Below are positions 24,313 to 32,846 of a stretch of DNA of 64,000 bases, in pieces. The notes below the pieces were generated by a model, which was given only the letters and a program-made list of their open reading frames with translations, made no database searches and was not told the origin of the DNA. This stretch comes from Halobacteriales archaeon YIM A00010 (lineage in GTDB: Archaea; Halobacteriota; Halobacteria; Halobacteriales; Haloarculaceae). The stretch spans positions 2,435,526 to 2,499,525 of the forward strand of contig JAKCFJ010000001.1 in NCBI GenBank assembly GCA_025041175.1. Reading direction: 5' to 3'. A program made the translations under genes and the position numbers. Position 1 is the stretch's first letter; each line of letters begins with the position of its first letter.

Positions 24313-25132
24313 ACGAAGCCGGATCGAGGCGTGGCTGGCCGAAGATCTCGGCCACCACGACGTGACCAACGATGTGCCCGGCGAGACGACCGGCCGTCTG
24401 GTTGCGACGGAACCGGGCGTCGTTGCCGGCTTGGACGCAGCAATTGCCGTGTTCGACGTGCTCGACGACGGACTCGATGTCCGGTCTATGGTCGAGACGG
24501 GCACAGCCGTCGATCCGGGTACCACCGTGTTGACGGTGTCGGGATCGGCGACGGAGGTGCTCCGGGGCGAGCGCACCGCTGTCAACGTCGTTTCCCACGC
24601 GTCGGGCATCGCAACGCGGACCCGCGCGGCCGTCGACGCCGCCCGGGACGTGTCGTCGTCGGTCCGGATCGCTGGCACCCGAAAGACCACGCCCGGCCTG
24701 CGCGGACTGGAAAAACGCGCCGTGGTCGCCGGCGGTGGTGATACCCACCGCCTCGATCTCTCCCACATGGCGATGGTGAAAGACAACCACATCGCTGAGC
24801 TTGGGCTGGAGCAGGCGATCGAACGGGTGAGCGAACGGGCGTCGTTCGCCACGAAGGTCGAGGTGGAGGTCGAAACACCCGACGATGGCGCGCGCGCCGC
24901 CGATGCCGGTGCCGACATCGTTCTGTTCGACAACATGTCCCCCGAGCACGTCGAGCGAGGGGTCGGGGCGTTGCCCGAGAACGTGGTGAGCGAGACCAGC
25001 GGCGGCATTACGATCGACGACGTGCCCGAGTACGCGTCGACAGGCGTCGACGTCATCTCTATGGGTTCGCTGACCCACAGCGCGCCCGCCCGCGATTATT
25101 CGTTCCGGACCGATGGGTCGGATCGGTCGTGA
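24302..25132 (+). CDS. nadC: Nicotinate-nucleotide diphosphorylase (quinolinate phosphoribosyltransferase)
   Basis: NadC converts quinolinate and PRPP to nicotinate mononucleotide. The 276-aa protein has AEDLGHHDVTND near the N-terminus, GIATRTRAAVDAAR, the RKTTPGLRGLEKRAVVAGGG signature with HRLDL, and the barrel-end DIVLFDNMSPEHV and SETSGGITIDDV blocks. The ATG at 24302 sits inside the 3' end of nadB; a longer frame in the nadB region is not native. The three genes are one operon. Confidence 0.95.
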   Translation: MLIRRSRIEAWLAEDLGHHDVTNDVPGETTGRLVATEPGVVAGLDAAIAVFDVLDDGLDVRSMVETGTAVDPGTTVLTVSGSATEVLRGERTAVNVVSHASGIATRTRAAVDAARDVSSSVRIAGTRKTTPGLRGLEKRAVVAGGGDTHRLDLSHMAMVKDNHIAELGLEQAIERVSERASFATKVEVEVETPDDGARAADAGADIVLFDNMSPEHVERGVGALPENVVSETSGGITIDDVPEYASTGVDVISMGSLTHSAPARDYSFRTDGSDRS

Positions 25133-25198
25133 AGCGCTAGTCCCTTGCTCGAAGTTACCGTCAGTATCCTTTTCGTATCGGCTGAGAGTACTACACGT

Positions 25199-26434
25199 AT
25201 GGCCGAGAATCGGGACGAAAACGGGGATCGAGCCGGCGTCGAGCCGGGCGCGGTCGAGTACGAGCCAGTGGGTGTGAAGGATCTGCTTTCGGAGATGAAA
25301 GACACGGCGGAGCTGCTGATCGATCTGTCGTACTCGTCGGTGTTGTTCGGGAGCCAGTCGGTCGCTCGGGAGGTGTTGGCGCTCGAACGGCGGATGGACG
25401 TGCTCCAGTTGAAAGCGCGGATGAGCCTCCTTATGGCGGCTCGAAACCCCTCCGACGCCGAGGCGCTTGCGCCGGTGCTCGGCGTTGTGGCGGCAACAGA
25501 GAAGATCAGCGACGCCGCGGGGGACATCGCAAAGATCGTTACCGAGGAGATCGGGCTGCCCGACGCCGTTCGTGGGGCGCTGCCCGAAGCGCTCGAAACG
25601 CTGGTCAGCGTGGAACTCGCGGACGATTCGGCGCTCGTCGGGCAGACGCTGGGCGATCGCAACCTCGAAACGGACACCGGCGTGCGGGTCATCGCTCTGC
25701 GCCGCCAGGGCGAGTGGCTGTTGAACCCCGACCGGGAGACGATACCCGAAACGGGTGACGCGCTGTTGCTCCGCGGGCCCGAGGAGGGGATCGACGCGGT
25801 GTACACCGAGGCAACCGACGAGGAGTACCCCCGTCCCGACCCCCCCGAGACGGAGATCGAGGACGTCGAGCGCGCCGTCGACTCCATCGTGCTCATGAAG
25901 AACATGAGCGAGCTCGCGGTCGATCTGGCCTACGGGGCGGTGCTGTTTGACAACCAGGCGGTTGCCAAGGAAGTCCGAGAGCTCGAAATCGAGGTGGATG
26001 CGCTCCAATCCCGGTTCGAGGCGTGGACGCTCCGGGCAGGGGGTCGGGTCGAGGATCCCGTCAGCCTCCGGGGGCTGGTCCAACTCGCCCAATCCACGGA
26101 GGTCATCTCCGACGCAGCACTCGAAATCAGCGACGGTGTGCTGCGGGGGCTGGGCACCCACCCGGTGGTCGCCGCTGCCGTCGAGGAGAGCGTCGAGATC
26201 ATCATCCGCACGGAGATCGACCCCGACAGCGTGCTCGCGAACGCGACGCTCGGCCAGCAGAAGGTGAGCACGAAAACCGGGATGCGGGTGATCGCCGTCC
26301 GGCGCGGAACGGGCGAGGACGCCGACTGGATCGTCTCCCCCGGTCCCGACACCCGACTCAAAGCCGGCGACGTGATCATCGCCAAAGGAACGCGCGCCGG
26401 CTCCGAGCGGCTGACGGAGATGGCGGACGGCTGA
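25199..26434 (+). CDS. Tandem PhoU/TrkA-C protein (K+ transport regulator family)
   Basis: The 411-aa soluble protein contains two copies of the same unit: a PhoU-like helical domain (about 35-130 and 225-320) followed by a TrkA-C (RCK-C) domain (about 140-195 and 330-408). The repeats share phrases such as DLSYSSVLFGSQSVAREV and DLAYGAVLFDNQAVAKEV. RCK-C domains bind small ligands and gate cation channels; related archaeal proteins accompany potassium or other ion transporters. No transporter gene is adjacent here. The start at 25199 is chosen because upstream in-frame residues are hydrophobic and atypical. Confidence 0.8.
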   Translation: MAENRDENGDRAGVEPGAVEYEPVGVKDLLSEMKDTAELLIDLSYSSVLFGSQSVAREVLALERRMDVLQLKARMSLLMAARNPSDAEALAPVLGVVAATEKISDAAGDIAKIVTEEIGLPDAVRGALPEALETLVSVELADDSALVGQTLGDRNLETDTGVRVIALRRQGEWLLNPDRETIPETGDALLLRGPEEGIDAVYTEATDEEYPRPDPPETEIEDVERAVDSIVLMKNMSELAVDLAYGAVLFDNQAVAKEVRELEIEVDALQSRFEAWTLRAGGRVEDPVSLRGLVQLAQSTEVISDAALEISDGVLRGLGTHPVVAAAVEESVEIIIRTEIDPDSVLANATLGQQKVSTKTGMRVIAVRRGTGEDADWIVSPGPDTRLKAGDVIIAKGTRAGSERLTEMADG

Positions 26435-26501
26435 TGGGGACTGTTGTAATTCCATACCGCTGTGGCGAAACAGAACGGTTCGTGAAACCCTAGAGCAGTC
26501 G

Positions 26502-26700
26502 TCAGTCAACGACCGTGCCGAAAATACTCACAACAGTTCCTATGAGGCGATCCGCAAGCGATGGAGCCGACTCGAAAGGAACCACGGACTCCGACGCCGA
26601 CGAAACGGACCATTTTTCCGATCCAGTTCGGTCATCCGGGATCACCAGCGGAGTGGTATCCGGCTCGTTGCTCCAGGTGAAGACGAGGTTGCTCTCCCGC
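26502..26700 (-). pseudogene. Open-frame remnant abutting element D
   Basis: A frame reading ...SNLVFTWSNEPDTTPLVIPD... to SIFGTVVD ends at 26502. Its only upstream start codons lie inside element D (a frame open to 26780), and the element's terminal repeat forms part of the open frame. The sequence may be the 3' end of a gene whose 5' part was lost when the element inserted, or chance. No family is recognised. Confidence 0.25.
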
Positions 26701-26702
26701 TC

Positions 26703-26811
26703 ATACTGTCGGTCATGGATCATTGCACACTCGATGGCCTGTTTAGCCAGGTACTTGCTCCATGCTTCCGACAACGCCACTACCGGTGTACGTAAGTATG
26801 ACCGACAGTAT
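26703..26811. repeat. Miniature inverted-repeat element copy D
   Basis: This 109-bp copy has the same 14-bp terminal inverted repeats as C and aligns with it end to end without gaps, with conserved inner blocks such as GCTCCATGCT and CCGGTGTACGTA. It lies 3' of both flanking convergent genes (the TrkA-C gene and the LpxC-like gene). Confidence 0.8.
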
Positions 26812-26833
26812 CAGCACCGATAGCGCCAGATAT

Positions 26834-27583
26834 CTACTCCCTTCGATCGATGACGCCGCGTTCGTGGGCTGCTCTCGGGAGACCGATGGTAAGTGTGTGG
26901 TAGCTGTCGTCGAGATCGACCGTGACACGGAGATCGTCGAACCCGCCGATAACGGCGATGTCGGACAGGAGATCGGCGAGCGAATGGGTGACAGCAGTTG
27001 TCGTGTCCGGACTGAGATAGGGGGTCGTGGCGCTCGTGATGTCCTCGATCAGCCCCGGATCGTTCGCCGCTTTCGGATCGATCTCTGCGGTGATCTCGGC
27101 GTCCTCGTAGGTTACGTCAAATCGGATGCCTTCACCGTATTCACGTGGTTCGACAGTGATCGAACCCTGCTCGGTCGTGACAGTGACTGGCTCGGACACG
27201 GTCGTCCGGGTCTCGTCCGCCGTCCCGACGATGTCGGCATCCGCGAGGGCTGTGGAGAGATCCGGATTCGGCAGACCAGCAGGATGTCCAACCACGCTCG
27301 ACGGTGGGAGACCGGCCGCGTAGCAGAATCGGTGCTCGGGGCGATCGAACGACCACTCCGAGACGCGACCGGTTACGGCGGCGGCTTCGATCCCGTGGAG
27401 GCCGAGGACGCCGAGGACGTGTTCGGTGATGAACGCTCGCTGTCGATCCGTGGCGAGATCGACGCGTACGTCGGCCTTTCGGGCGTGGTCGAGGTCGGCG
27501 GGAATCCCGTTGATCGTGATTCCGTCCGTCGCTGGCTTGACGGTGACTTCGGAGCCGACGATCGGTTCGGCGACGGTCCTCAT
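26834..27583 (-). CDS. LpxC-like zinc-dependent deacetylase
   Basis: The 249-aa protein is unlike any family common in haloarchaea, but follows the LpxC pattern. Residues 51-68 (FITEHVLGVLGLHGIEAA) match the TVEHLLAALxGLGIDN motif, giving catalytic E54 and zinc ligand H55. Residues 199-212 (THSLADLLSDIAVI) match HKxLDxxGDLxL, giving H200, D204 and the conserved D208. H229 in DDSYHT matches the SGH histidine. In E. coli LpxC the equivalents are E78, H79, H238, D242, D246 and H265, with similar spacing. LpxC removes acetyl from UDP-3-O-acyl-GlcNAc in lipid A synthesis; archaea make no lipid A, so the substrate here must differ, perhaps another acetylated sugar nucleotide. It starts ATGA-coupled to the upstream M20-like gene. 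The family call rests on motif matching only. Confidence 0.6.
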   Translation of the reverse strand: MRTVAEPIVGSEVTVKPATDGITINGIPADLDHARKADVRVDLATDRQRAFITEHVLGVLGLHGIEAAAVTGRVSEWSFDRPEHRFCYAAGLPPSSVVGHPAGLPNPDLSTALADADIVGTADETRTTVSEPVTVTTEQGSITVEPREYGEGIRFDVTYEDAEITAEIDPKAANDPGLIEDITSATTPYLSPDTTTAVTHSLADLLSDIAVIGGFDDLRVTVDLDDSYHTLTIGLPRAAHERGVIDRRE

Positions 27584-28443
27584 CGAATCCCCCCGAGCGT
27601 CTCGACGATGGCTGTCAGAACCTCCACATCCCGCTCGAACGTCGTTTCATCGTAGGGTGTACCGGTCGTCGCCATACCGAACGCGAACCGCGTTTCGTTT
27701 GCGAGGCTGGAGAACGTCCCCGGACCTGGGAGCCACTCGTACTGAGCGTCACCGAGCACACGACAAACGGCATCCTCGACCTGCGCCCGACACTCCTCGG
27801 TCGGTTCGGCAACCGACACGTCATCTGTGGGTTCGTAGTCGACGGCCGTGACCGCGTCGATGTCCTCGAACGTCGCTTCGACGCGGTCGGTGGTCGTCGC
27901 AGGCGTTATGGACACATCGAACGTGATATCGACGCCCAGTGCCGTCTCAGTCGCGCCGTTGAAATCGAACGTCGTCATACCGTTCGTGAAGACACCGGCG
28001 TCGTCCTCGGCAACCGGGTAGACGTCGTGGCTCGGCTGTGCGGCGGTCAATACCGCGTCGACGGCGTCTCGAACGTCACCGAGACGGGTGTGGACGTTCT
28101 CGTCCGACACCCCAACGCTGACGGTTGCGTGCCCGCTCCCTGTCGCCACGGTCGAGAGGTGGCCGGCGAGGGGTGCGACGACGAGCCACGGGCCGGTCGC
28201 TTCCGCTGTTGGATCCGAATACTGGAGGCGTGCGTTCTGGGATCCGGCGGCAACGGTGGTTGCAGCGGCTAAACAACCGGCTGCGGCCGCGTCTGCTCCG
28301 TGGTACGTCCTGTCCTTCACCGTGGCGTTTACGACAGCAACGGACGGCTCGACCACCAGATTCACGGGCTGATCGGAAGCCGTGCCAGCGGTATCCCGTG
28401 CCGTGTCCCCGAGTTCGTCCACGGGTGGAAGCGTTAATGACAT
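27580..28443 (-). CDS. Degenerate M20-like (ArgE/DapE-fold) protein
   Basis: The 287-aa protein shows traces of the M20 deacylase fold: a YHGADAAAAGCLAAATTVA helix block, a lid-domain pattern (WLVVAPLAGHLSTVATGSGH, then ATVSVGV, ENVHTRLGDVRDAVDAVL), a strand block VDITFDVSITPATTTDRVEA, and a C-terminal LPGPGTFSSLANETRFAFG. The N-terminal metal-binding region (GHxDxVP-type) is missing and later ligands are not evident, so it is probably not an active zinc hydrolase. It is the first gene of a two-gene operon with the LpxC-like gene (ATGA overlap). A substrate-binding or scaffold role is possible. The fold call is tentative. Confidence 0.45.
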   Translation of the reverse strand: MSLTLPPVDELGDTARDTAGTASDQPVNLVVEPSVAVVNATVKDRTYHGADAAAAGCLAAATTVAAGSQNARLQYSDPTAEATGPWLVVAPLAGHLSTVATGSGHATVSVGVSDENVHTRLGDVRDAVDAVLTAAQPSHDVYPVAEDDAGVFTNGMTTFDFNGATETALGVDITFDVSITPATTTDRVEATFEDIDAVTAVDYEPTDDVSVAEPTEECRAQVEDAVCRVLGDAQYEWLPGPGTFSSLANETRFAFGMATTGTPYDETTFERDVEVLTAIVETLGGIR

Positions 28444-28600
28444 TCGAGTACCTGATAACTGTCCACAACCGCTATCGTCTTTGTGGCGGTGACAAGCCCT
28501 ACCTCGGGGTGGTGTTCGTTGCTCTTTCGAGGTTCGTGTCGGGCACGCCGTTCTCGACCGGTTCGACGGGCAGTATCGGCACGGATTCGTGACAAACAGT

Positions 28601-28690
28601 GGTCCCGGCACCCGGCTCAAAGCCGGCGGCGTGGTCGTCGCCAAAGCACGCGCCGGCTCCGAGCGGCTGTCCGAGACGGCGACGGGATGA
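28601..28690 (+). pseudogene. Decayed TrkA-C tail (duplicate of 26347-26434)
   Basis: The 30-codon stretch reads GPGTRLKAGGVVVAKARAGS then ERLSETATG and stop. It closely matches the last 30 residues of the PhoU/TrkA-C protein (GPDTRLKAGDVIIAKGTRAG...). No gene body precedes it. It marks either a lost second paralogue or a duplicated junction around the LpxC-like operon. Confidence 0.7.
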
Positions 28691-28774
28691 TGCCTCGATT
28701 CGAGACGCGTTTCACTTTACCCGCTCCTTCCGTCGACCGAAGCGCTTACACTATCGTCGCTGACACCAGTACAG

Positions 28775-30166
28775 GTGAGTCTTCGCGTCATTCACTACGC
28801 CGACATCGAGGCGACGTACGACGATCCCGAGCGGATCGCCCGCCTCGCCGGCGCTGTCGCCTCGCTCCGGGATGAGAACACCCTCCTCGTTGGAGCGGGT
28901 GATAACGTCGCTCCCGGCGCGCTCGCGCTCTGTACCGACGGCGAGCAGGCACTCACCTTTTTCGACGCGATCGAGCCGGCCGTCGATACGCTCGGCAACC
29001 ACGATTTCGACTACGGACGAGACGCGTTGTTGTCGGTGGTTCGTCAGTCGCCACAAACGTGGGTCTGTGCGAACGCGGACGCTGGAGCGGAGCGTTTCGG
29101 ACAGGACGCCGGGATCGTCCCGTGGACGGTGATCGAACGGGACGGCCACCGCGTCGGGCTGTTCGGACTGGCCCATCCACTGACGGACGAAAAATCCCCC
29201 GCGGCACAGGAACTGACGTTCACGGATCCGATCGCGGCTGCGACCGACGCTGTCGAGGCGCTTCGTGGAGAGTCCGTCGATCACGTCCTCTGTGTCTCCC
29301 ACCTCGGCGAGGCGGAAGGACACGGGCAGGGCGAGGTCGAGGATCTCGCGGCGGCCGTCGACATCGATGTCATCTGTGACGGACACACGCACGATCAGCC
29401 CCGCATCGACCGCGTCGCGGGCACGCTGGTGGTGCGAACCTCGGGCGAAGGGGTCGATCTCACCGAGCTACAGTACGACGGGGAGTGGACGGCCCGACGC
29501 CGCTCCGTCGCAGACGCGCAGCCAGAGCCAGCCGTCGAGCGCACCTTTCGGGAACTGCGAACCACCGCTGGATTGGACGAGGTCGTTGCGACGGTTTCGG
29601 AACCGATCGATCGCTCGACATCGGCACGGTTTCGCGGCGAGTCGCGGCTCGGAAACTTCGTGACCGACGCTTACCGGTGGGTGACCGACGCCGAGATCGG
29701 ACTCCAGCACAGTGCGGGAATGCGAGGGGGAACGGAGCTGTGCGGAGCGGTCACTGTCGCGGACCTCGTGAGCGTCGTGCCGTTCGATATGGACGTGGTA
29801 CGGACATCTGTTACAGGAAAAAAGATCCTCGAGATGCTCGCCGCCGGCGGAGAGATCGTCTATCCAGCACAGCCGGCGTTCTGGCACGTCCATCTGAGCG
29901 GGGGTTCGATCGTGTACGATTACGCCGAGAGGGAGGTAGAGACAGCGGCCGTCGACGGACAGCCGATCGATCCCTCCGCGTCCTACCGCGTCGCAGCCCC
30001 CGAAAATCTCTTGCGCTCGTTCGACATCGATCTGTCACACGACACCGGATCGTTCGGGCTACAGTACGAACTGCTCGCGGAGTACGCGCGGACACAGGGT
30101 ATTTCGCCGGCGCTCGACGGCCGGATCACGCGCAGGGGTGTCGAGTCGGGGAGCGACTCAGAATGA
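28775..30166 (+). CDS. 5'-nucleotidase / UDP-sugar hydrolase family metallophosphoesterase
   Basis: The 463-aa protein has the calcineurin-like phosphoesterase blocks: VIHYADIEATYDDPER at the N-terminus (the usual DxH motif varies here to DIE), GAGDNVAPGALAL, LGNHDFDYG, VCVSHLGEAEGHG and CDGHTHDQPRID. A second domain of the 5'-nucleotidase C-terminal type follows (FRGESRLGNFVTDAYRWVTD, GLQHSAGMRGG, VPFDMDVVRTSVTGKKILEML). There is no signal peptide, unlike bacterial periplasmic relatives, so it acts in the cytoplasm on nucleotides or cyclic nucleotides. The GTG start is set by the conserved N-terminus. Confidence 0.85.
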   Translation: MSLRVIHYADIEATYDDPERIARLAGAVASLRDENTLLVGAGDNVAPGALALCTDGEQALTFFDAIEPAVDTLGNHDFDYGRDALLSVVRQSPQTWVCANADAGAERFGQDAGIVPWTVIERDGHRVGLFGLAHPLTDEKSPAAQELTFTDPIAAATDAVEALRGESVDHVLCVSHLGEAEGHGQGEVEDLAAAVDIDVICDGHTHDQPRIDRVAGTLVVRTSGEGVDLTELQYDGEWTARRRSVADAQPEPAVERTFRELRTTAGLDEVVATVSEPIDRSTSARFRGESRLGNFVTDAYRWVTDAEIGLQHSAGMRGGTELCGAVTVADLVSVVPFDMDVVRTSVTGKKILEMLAAGGEIVYPAQPAFWHVHLSGGSIVYDYAEREVETAAVDGQPIDPSASYRVAAPENLLRSFDIDLSHDTGSFGLQYELLAEYARTQGISPALDGRITRRGVESGSDSE

Positions 30167-30172
30167 AGGACC

Positions 30173-30466
30173 TCACCCCCCTCGCTGGACGGCTCGATAC
30201 GCCGACACCGACGTGAGCACGATCGTGACGAGCACAGCGGTGCCAAAGGCGAGGACGAACGCGAGCGCGAGAAAGAGGACGGGACCACCGACGCCGTCGG
30301 GAGCCGGTCCGCGCAGCTCGAACACGCGGACAACGTACATCAGCGCGCCGAAGACGACGCCCACGGCTACACCGATCTTCGCGTTTCTGGCGACGCGAAG
30401 CGCATCGAGAAACGCCGCCGTTCCCGAGCGCTCGGCTGTCACGGACTCATCGACAGTGTCGTCCAC
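30173..30466 (-). CDS. Two-span haloarchaeal membrane protein (97 aa)
   Basis: A polar, acidic N-terminus (MDDTVDESVTAERSG) is followed by two hydrophobic helices (about AKIGVAVGVVFGALMYVV and VLFLALAFVLAFGTAVLVTI). The GTG at 30466 is preferred over a TTG at 30493 because the extra residues are not native-like. It is convergent with the phosphoesterase gene, 6 nt apart. Function is unknown. Confidence 0.6.
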   Translation of the reverse strand: MDDTVDESVTAERSGTAAFLDALRVARNAKIGVAVGVVFGALMYVVRVFELRGPAPDGVGGPVLFLALAFVLAFGTAVLVTIVLTSVSAYRAVQRGG

Positions 30467-30607
30467 AGCCGTAGATTGAGCGAGAGAGCACAAAGCGCCT
30501 TCGCAACAGGATGCCAGGAATGGATCAGATTCGATTCCGCCGACGGGGGGCGAAAATCGCCTCCGAAACCGAACGGTCTAAGAGGGTGGATTTACCGAAT
30601 ATACATA

Positions 30608-31564
30608 ATGACGACGCTCGGCACCGCGACCGCGTGTCCCGGCGAGATCGCAACGGGACGGCTGTCCGTCGGAGAGGCCCGTGACGGCAGCGACATCGGT
30701 CTCCCGGTTGCGGTGATCAACGGTACGGATGACGGCAAAACGCTGTACGTTCAGGCGGTGAGCGACGGTGACGAACTCAACGGTCTCGGTGTCGTCCGGC
30801 GGCTCGTGCCCCAGCTCGATCCGGAAGAGATCTCCGGTCGGATTCTCGTCGTGGGGATCGTCAACTACCACGGCTTTCACGCCGCCGAACACCGCAACCC
30901 GATCGACGACACGAAAACGAACCGGACGTATCCGGGCGATCCGAACGGGATGTCGACCGAGCGCATCGCTCACGCCACCTTCGACGCCGTGACGCGGGCC
31001 GATTTCGCGCTCGATCTCCACCAAGGCTCGACGAGCCGGATGATCGATGAGACCCGGGTCAGGTGTGGTTCGCGCCACCGGCTTCACTCGGCGTGTCTCG
31101 AACTCGCCAAGGTGTTCGACTGTGGTCACATCCTCGACCAGAAAGGTCCGGACGGACAGCTCGCGCGGACGGCTCCCGACGAGGGCGTTCCCACGATCGA
31201 TCCCGAACTCGGTGGCTCGGTCGGCTGGGATCACGAAAGCATCGAGCGCGGCCTTCGAGGGGTGTATCGGGTGCTCAAATACTACGGCTTTCTGGACGGC
31301 TCGGTCGACATCAATCCCCAGACGCGCGCGAACGGGTTCGAGCAGTACGCCTCGCCCGTCGGGGGGTTGGTGACGTTCCAAACCGATCTCGGAGATCGCG
31401 TCGAGAGCGGTGATCCCCTGTTCGACGTGACCGATCCGTTCGGTCGCGTCAAATCCACCGTGACCGCCGACTCGACTGGTGTGTTCTGGCGCACGCGCCG
31501 CCTGCCACAAGTCGCAACGGGAGAGTACGTCTGTTCTATCGGCACTAATCTCGATGAGTACTGA
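30608..31564 (+). CDS. Succinylglutamate desuccinylase/aspartoacylase-family hydrolase
   Basis: The 318-aa protein resembles the AstE/AspA metallohydrolases of the M14 fold: VVGIVNYHGFHAAEHRNPID near residue 80-100, NRTYPGDPNG, FALDLHQGSTSRM and a C-terminal beta domain (ASPVGGLVTFQTDLGDRV...VTADSTGVFWRTRRL) that resembles a biotinyl/lipoyl-like module. Such enzymes cleave N-acyl amino acids or unblock polyamine-like compounds. The start at 30608 begins after the TATA-like TTTACC...TATACAT. The next gene starts inside its last codons (31554), so the two are co-translated. Confidence 0.8.
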   Translation: MTTLGTATACPGEIATGRLSVGEARDGSDIGLPVAVINGTDDGKTLYVQAVSDGDELNGLGVVRRLVPQLDPEEISGRILVVGIVNYHGFHAAEHRNPIDDTKTNRTYPGDPNGMSTERIAHATFDAVTRADFALDLHQGSTSRMIDETRVRCGSRHRLHSACLELAKVFDCGHILDQKGPDGQLARTAPDEGVPTIDPELGGSVGWDHESIERGLRGVYRVLKYYGFLDGSVDINPQTRANGFEQYASPVGGLVTFQTDLGDRVESGDPLFDVTDPFGRVKSTVTADSTGVFWRTRRLPQVATGEYVCSIGTNLDEY

Positions 31565-32642
31565 AACGACCCTTCGGTGTTCGTCCTGTGGACGCACGTA
31601 CGTCGATCGCTGGCGGTGTGAGTGTGGACAGCCTCTCGATATCGACGCCTCGGAAACCGAGGCGGACGGGATCGATCCCGAAGTCGATCTCGGTGCCGGC
31701 CTGTGGGCGTTCGATGCGCTTCTCCCGGTCGATCCGGCGGTGCGTCTCGGAGCGGGAGCCACGCCGCTGGTGGACGCGCCCGACCCGTGGAACTGTGCGT
31801 TCGAGCTCGAATACGTTTCACCCACGGGGAGTTTCAAGGACCGGGGCGCGTCGACGCTGCTCGCGCGCGCGGACCAGCTGGGTGTCGAGCACGTGCTCGA
31901 GGACTCTTCGGGGAACGCGGGTGCAGCGGTCGCAACCTACGCAGCCCGCGCTGGGGTGGACTGTACCGTGTACGTCCCGGCGAGCGCGCCCGACCCGAAG
32001 GTGCGCGCCATCGACCGCACCGGCGCGTCGATCGTTCGCGTCGAGGGGTCGCGCCAAGACGTGACCGATGCGTGCGTCGAGGCCGTCGAACGGGGGGAAG
32101 GCTGGTACGCGAGCCACGCGTGGAACCCGTTCTTTTTCGAGGGGACTGCGACCGTGGCCTACGAGATCGCTGCCCAACGCGGCTGGTCGGTGCCCGATGC
32201 ACTCGTTATGCCACTGGGTCACGGCACGCTGTTTCTGGGCGCGTACCGGGGCTTTCGACGGCTGTGCAACGTTGGACTGATCGAGGAGCCACCGCGGCTG
32301 CTCGGCGTGCAGGCCGCCGGCTACGATCCCATCGCGCGCGAACTGCGGGACGGCGGCGCTACGGACGGCGACCCGAACGACGCCGCGGACGGCATCCACA
32401 TCCGTGAGCCGGTCAGAAAGGAGCAGATCATCGACGCGATCGACGCGACCGGTGGCGACTGCATCACACTCGGTTCGGAGGCTGTCGAAACCGAACTCGA
32501 CGCGCTCCACCGCCGCGGCTTCTACGTCGAGCCGACTAGCGCCGTTGCACCCGCCGCCCTCCACCGGTACCGCGAGCGCGGCGTGCTCGATCCCGAGGAT
32601 TCGGTGGTCGTGCCCCTGACCGGCAGCGGGTTGAAAAAGTGA
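31554..32642 (+). CDS. Threonine-synthase-like PLP enzyme with zinc-ribbon N-terminus
   Basis: The 362-aa protein begins with a zinc ribbon (RCSSCGRTYVDRWRCECGQP) and continues as a fold-type II PLP enzyme: the PTGSFKDRGAS lysine block, EDSSGNAGAAVATYAARAG phosphate loop, VMPLGHGTLFLGAY glycine loop and VVPLTGSGLKK end. These are typical of archaeal threonine synthase, which makes threonine from O-phosphohomoserine. Related cystathionine-synthase-like enzymes cannot be excluded. It overlaps the upstream gene by 11 nt. Confidence 0.8.
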   Translation: MSTETTLRCSSCGRTYVDRWRCECGQPLDIDASETEADGIDPEVDLGAGLWAFDALLPVDPAVRLGAGATPLVDAPDPWNCAFELEYVSPTGSFKDRGASTLLARADQLGVEHVLEDSSGNAGAAVATYAARAGVDCTVYVPASAPDPKVRAIDRTGASIVRVEGSRQDVTDACVEAVERGEGWYASHAWNPFFFEGTATVAYEIAAQRGWSVPDALVMPLGHGTLFLGAYRGFRRLCNVGLIEEPPRLLGVQAAGYDPIARELRDGGATDGDPNDAADGIHIREPVRKEQIIDAIDATGGDCITLGSEAVETELDALHRRGFYVEPTSAVAPAALHRYRERGVLDPEDSVVVPLTGSGLKK

Positions 32643-32846
32643 GTTGTCTCCTCGGAGCGCTCAGCGCAACCGCTCGGAGTCGTCAACACCGCTACGTCCC
32701 TCGTGGTCGCTGCTCTCGCGTTTCCATCCCTCGTGAATCTCTCTTACAGTCTCAGCTGTGTCGGCGTCGTCCCACGCGCCGAATCCCGCGAGGAGATTTC
32801 GGTTGTCATCGAGCAACCGCTTCGAAGATTGCACCGCTTTCGCATC

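Noticed and set aside
24281-26509. 742-codon open frame on the minus strand across nadC and the PhoU/TrkA-C gene
   Set aside because: It is antisense to two well-supported genes; long antisense frames are expected in GC-rich DNA, and its arginine/histidine-rich product matches nothing.
28444-28600. Open reading upstream of the TrkA-C remnant
   Set aside because: No PhoU or TrkA-C homology continues beyond 28601, so only the tail is called.
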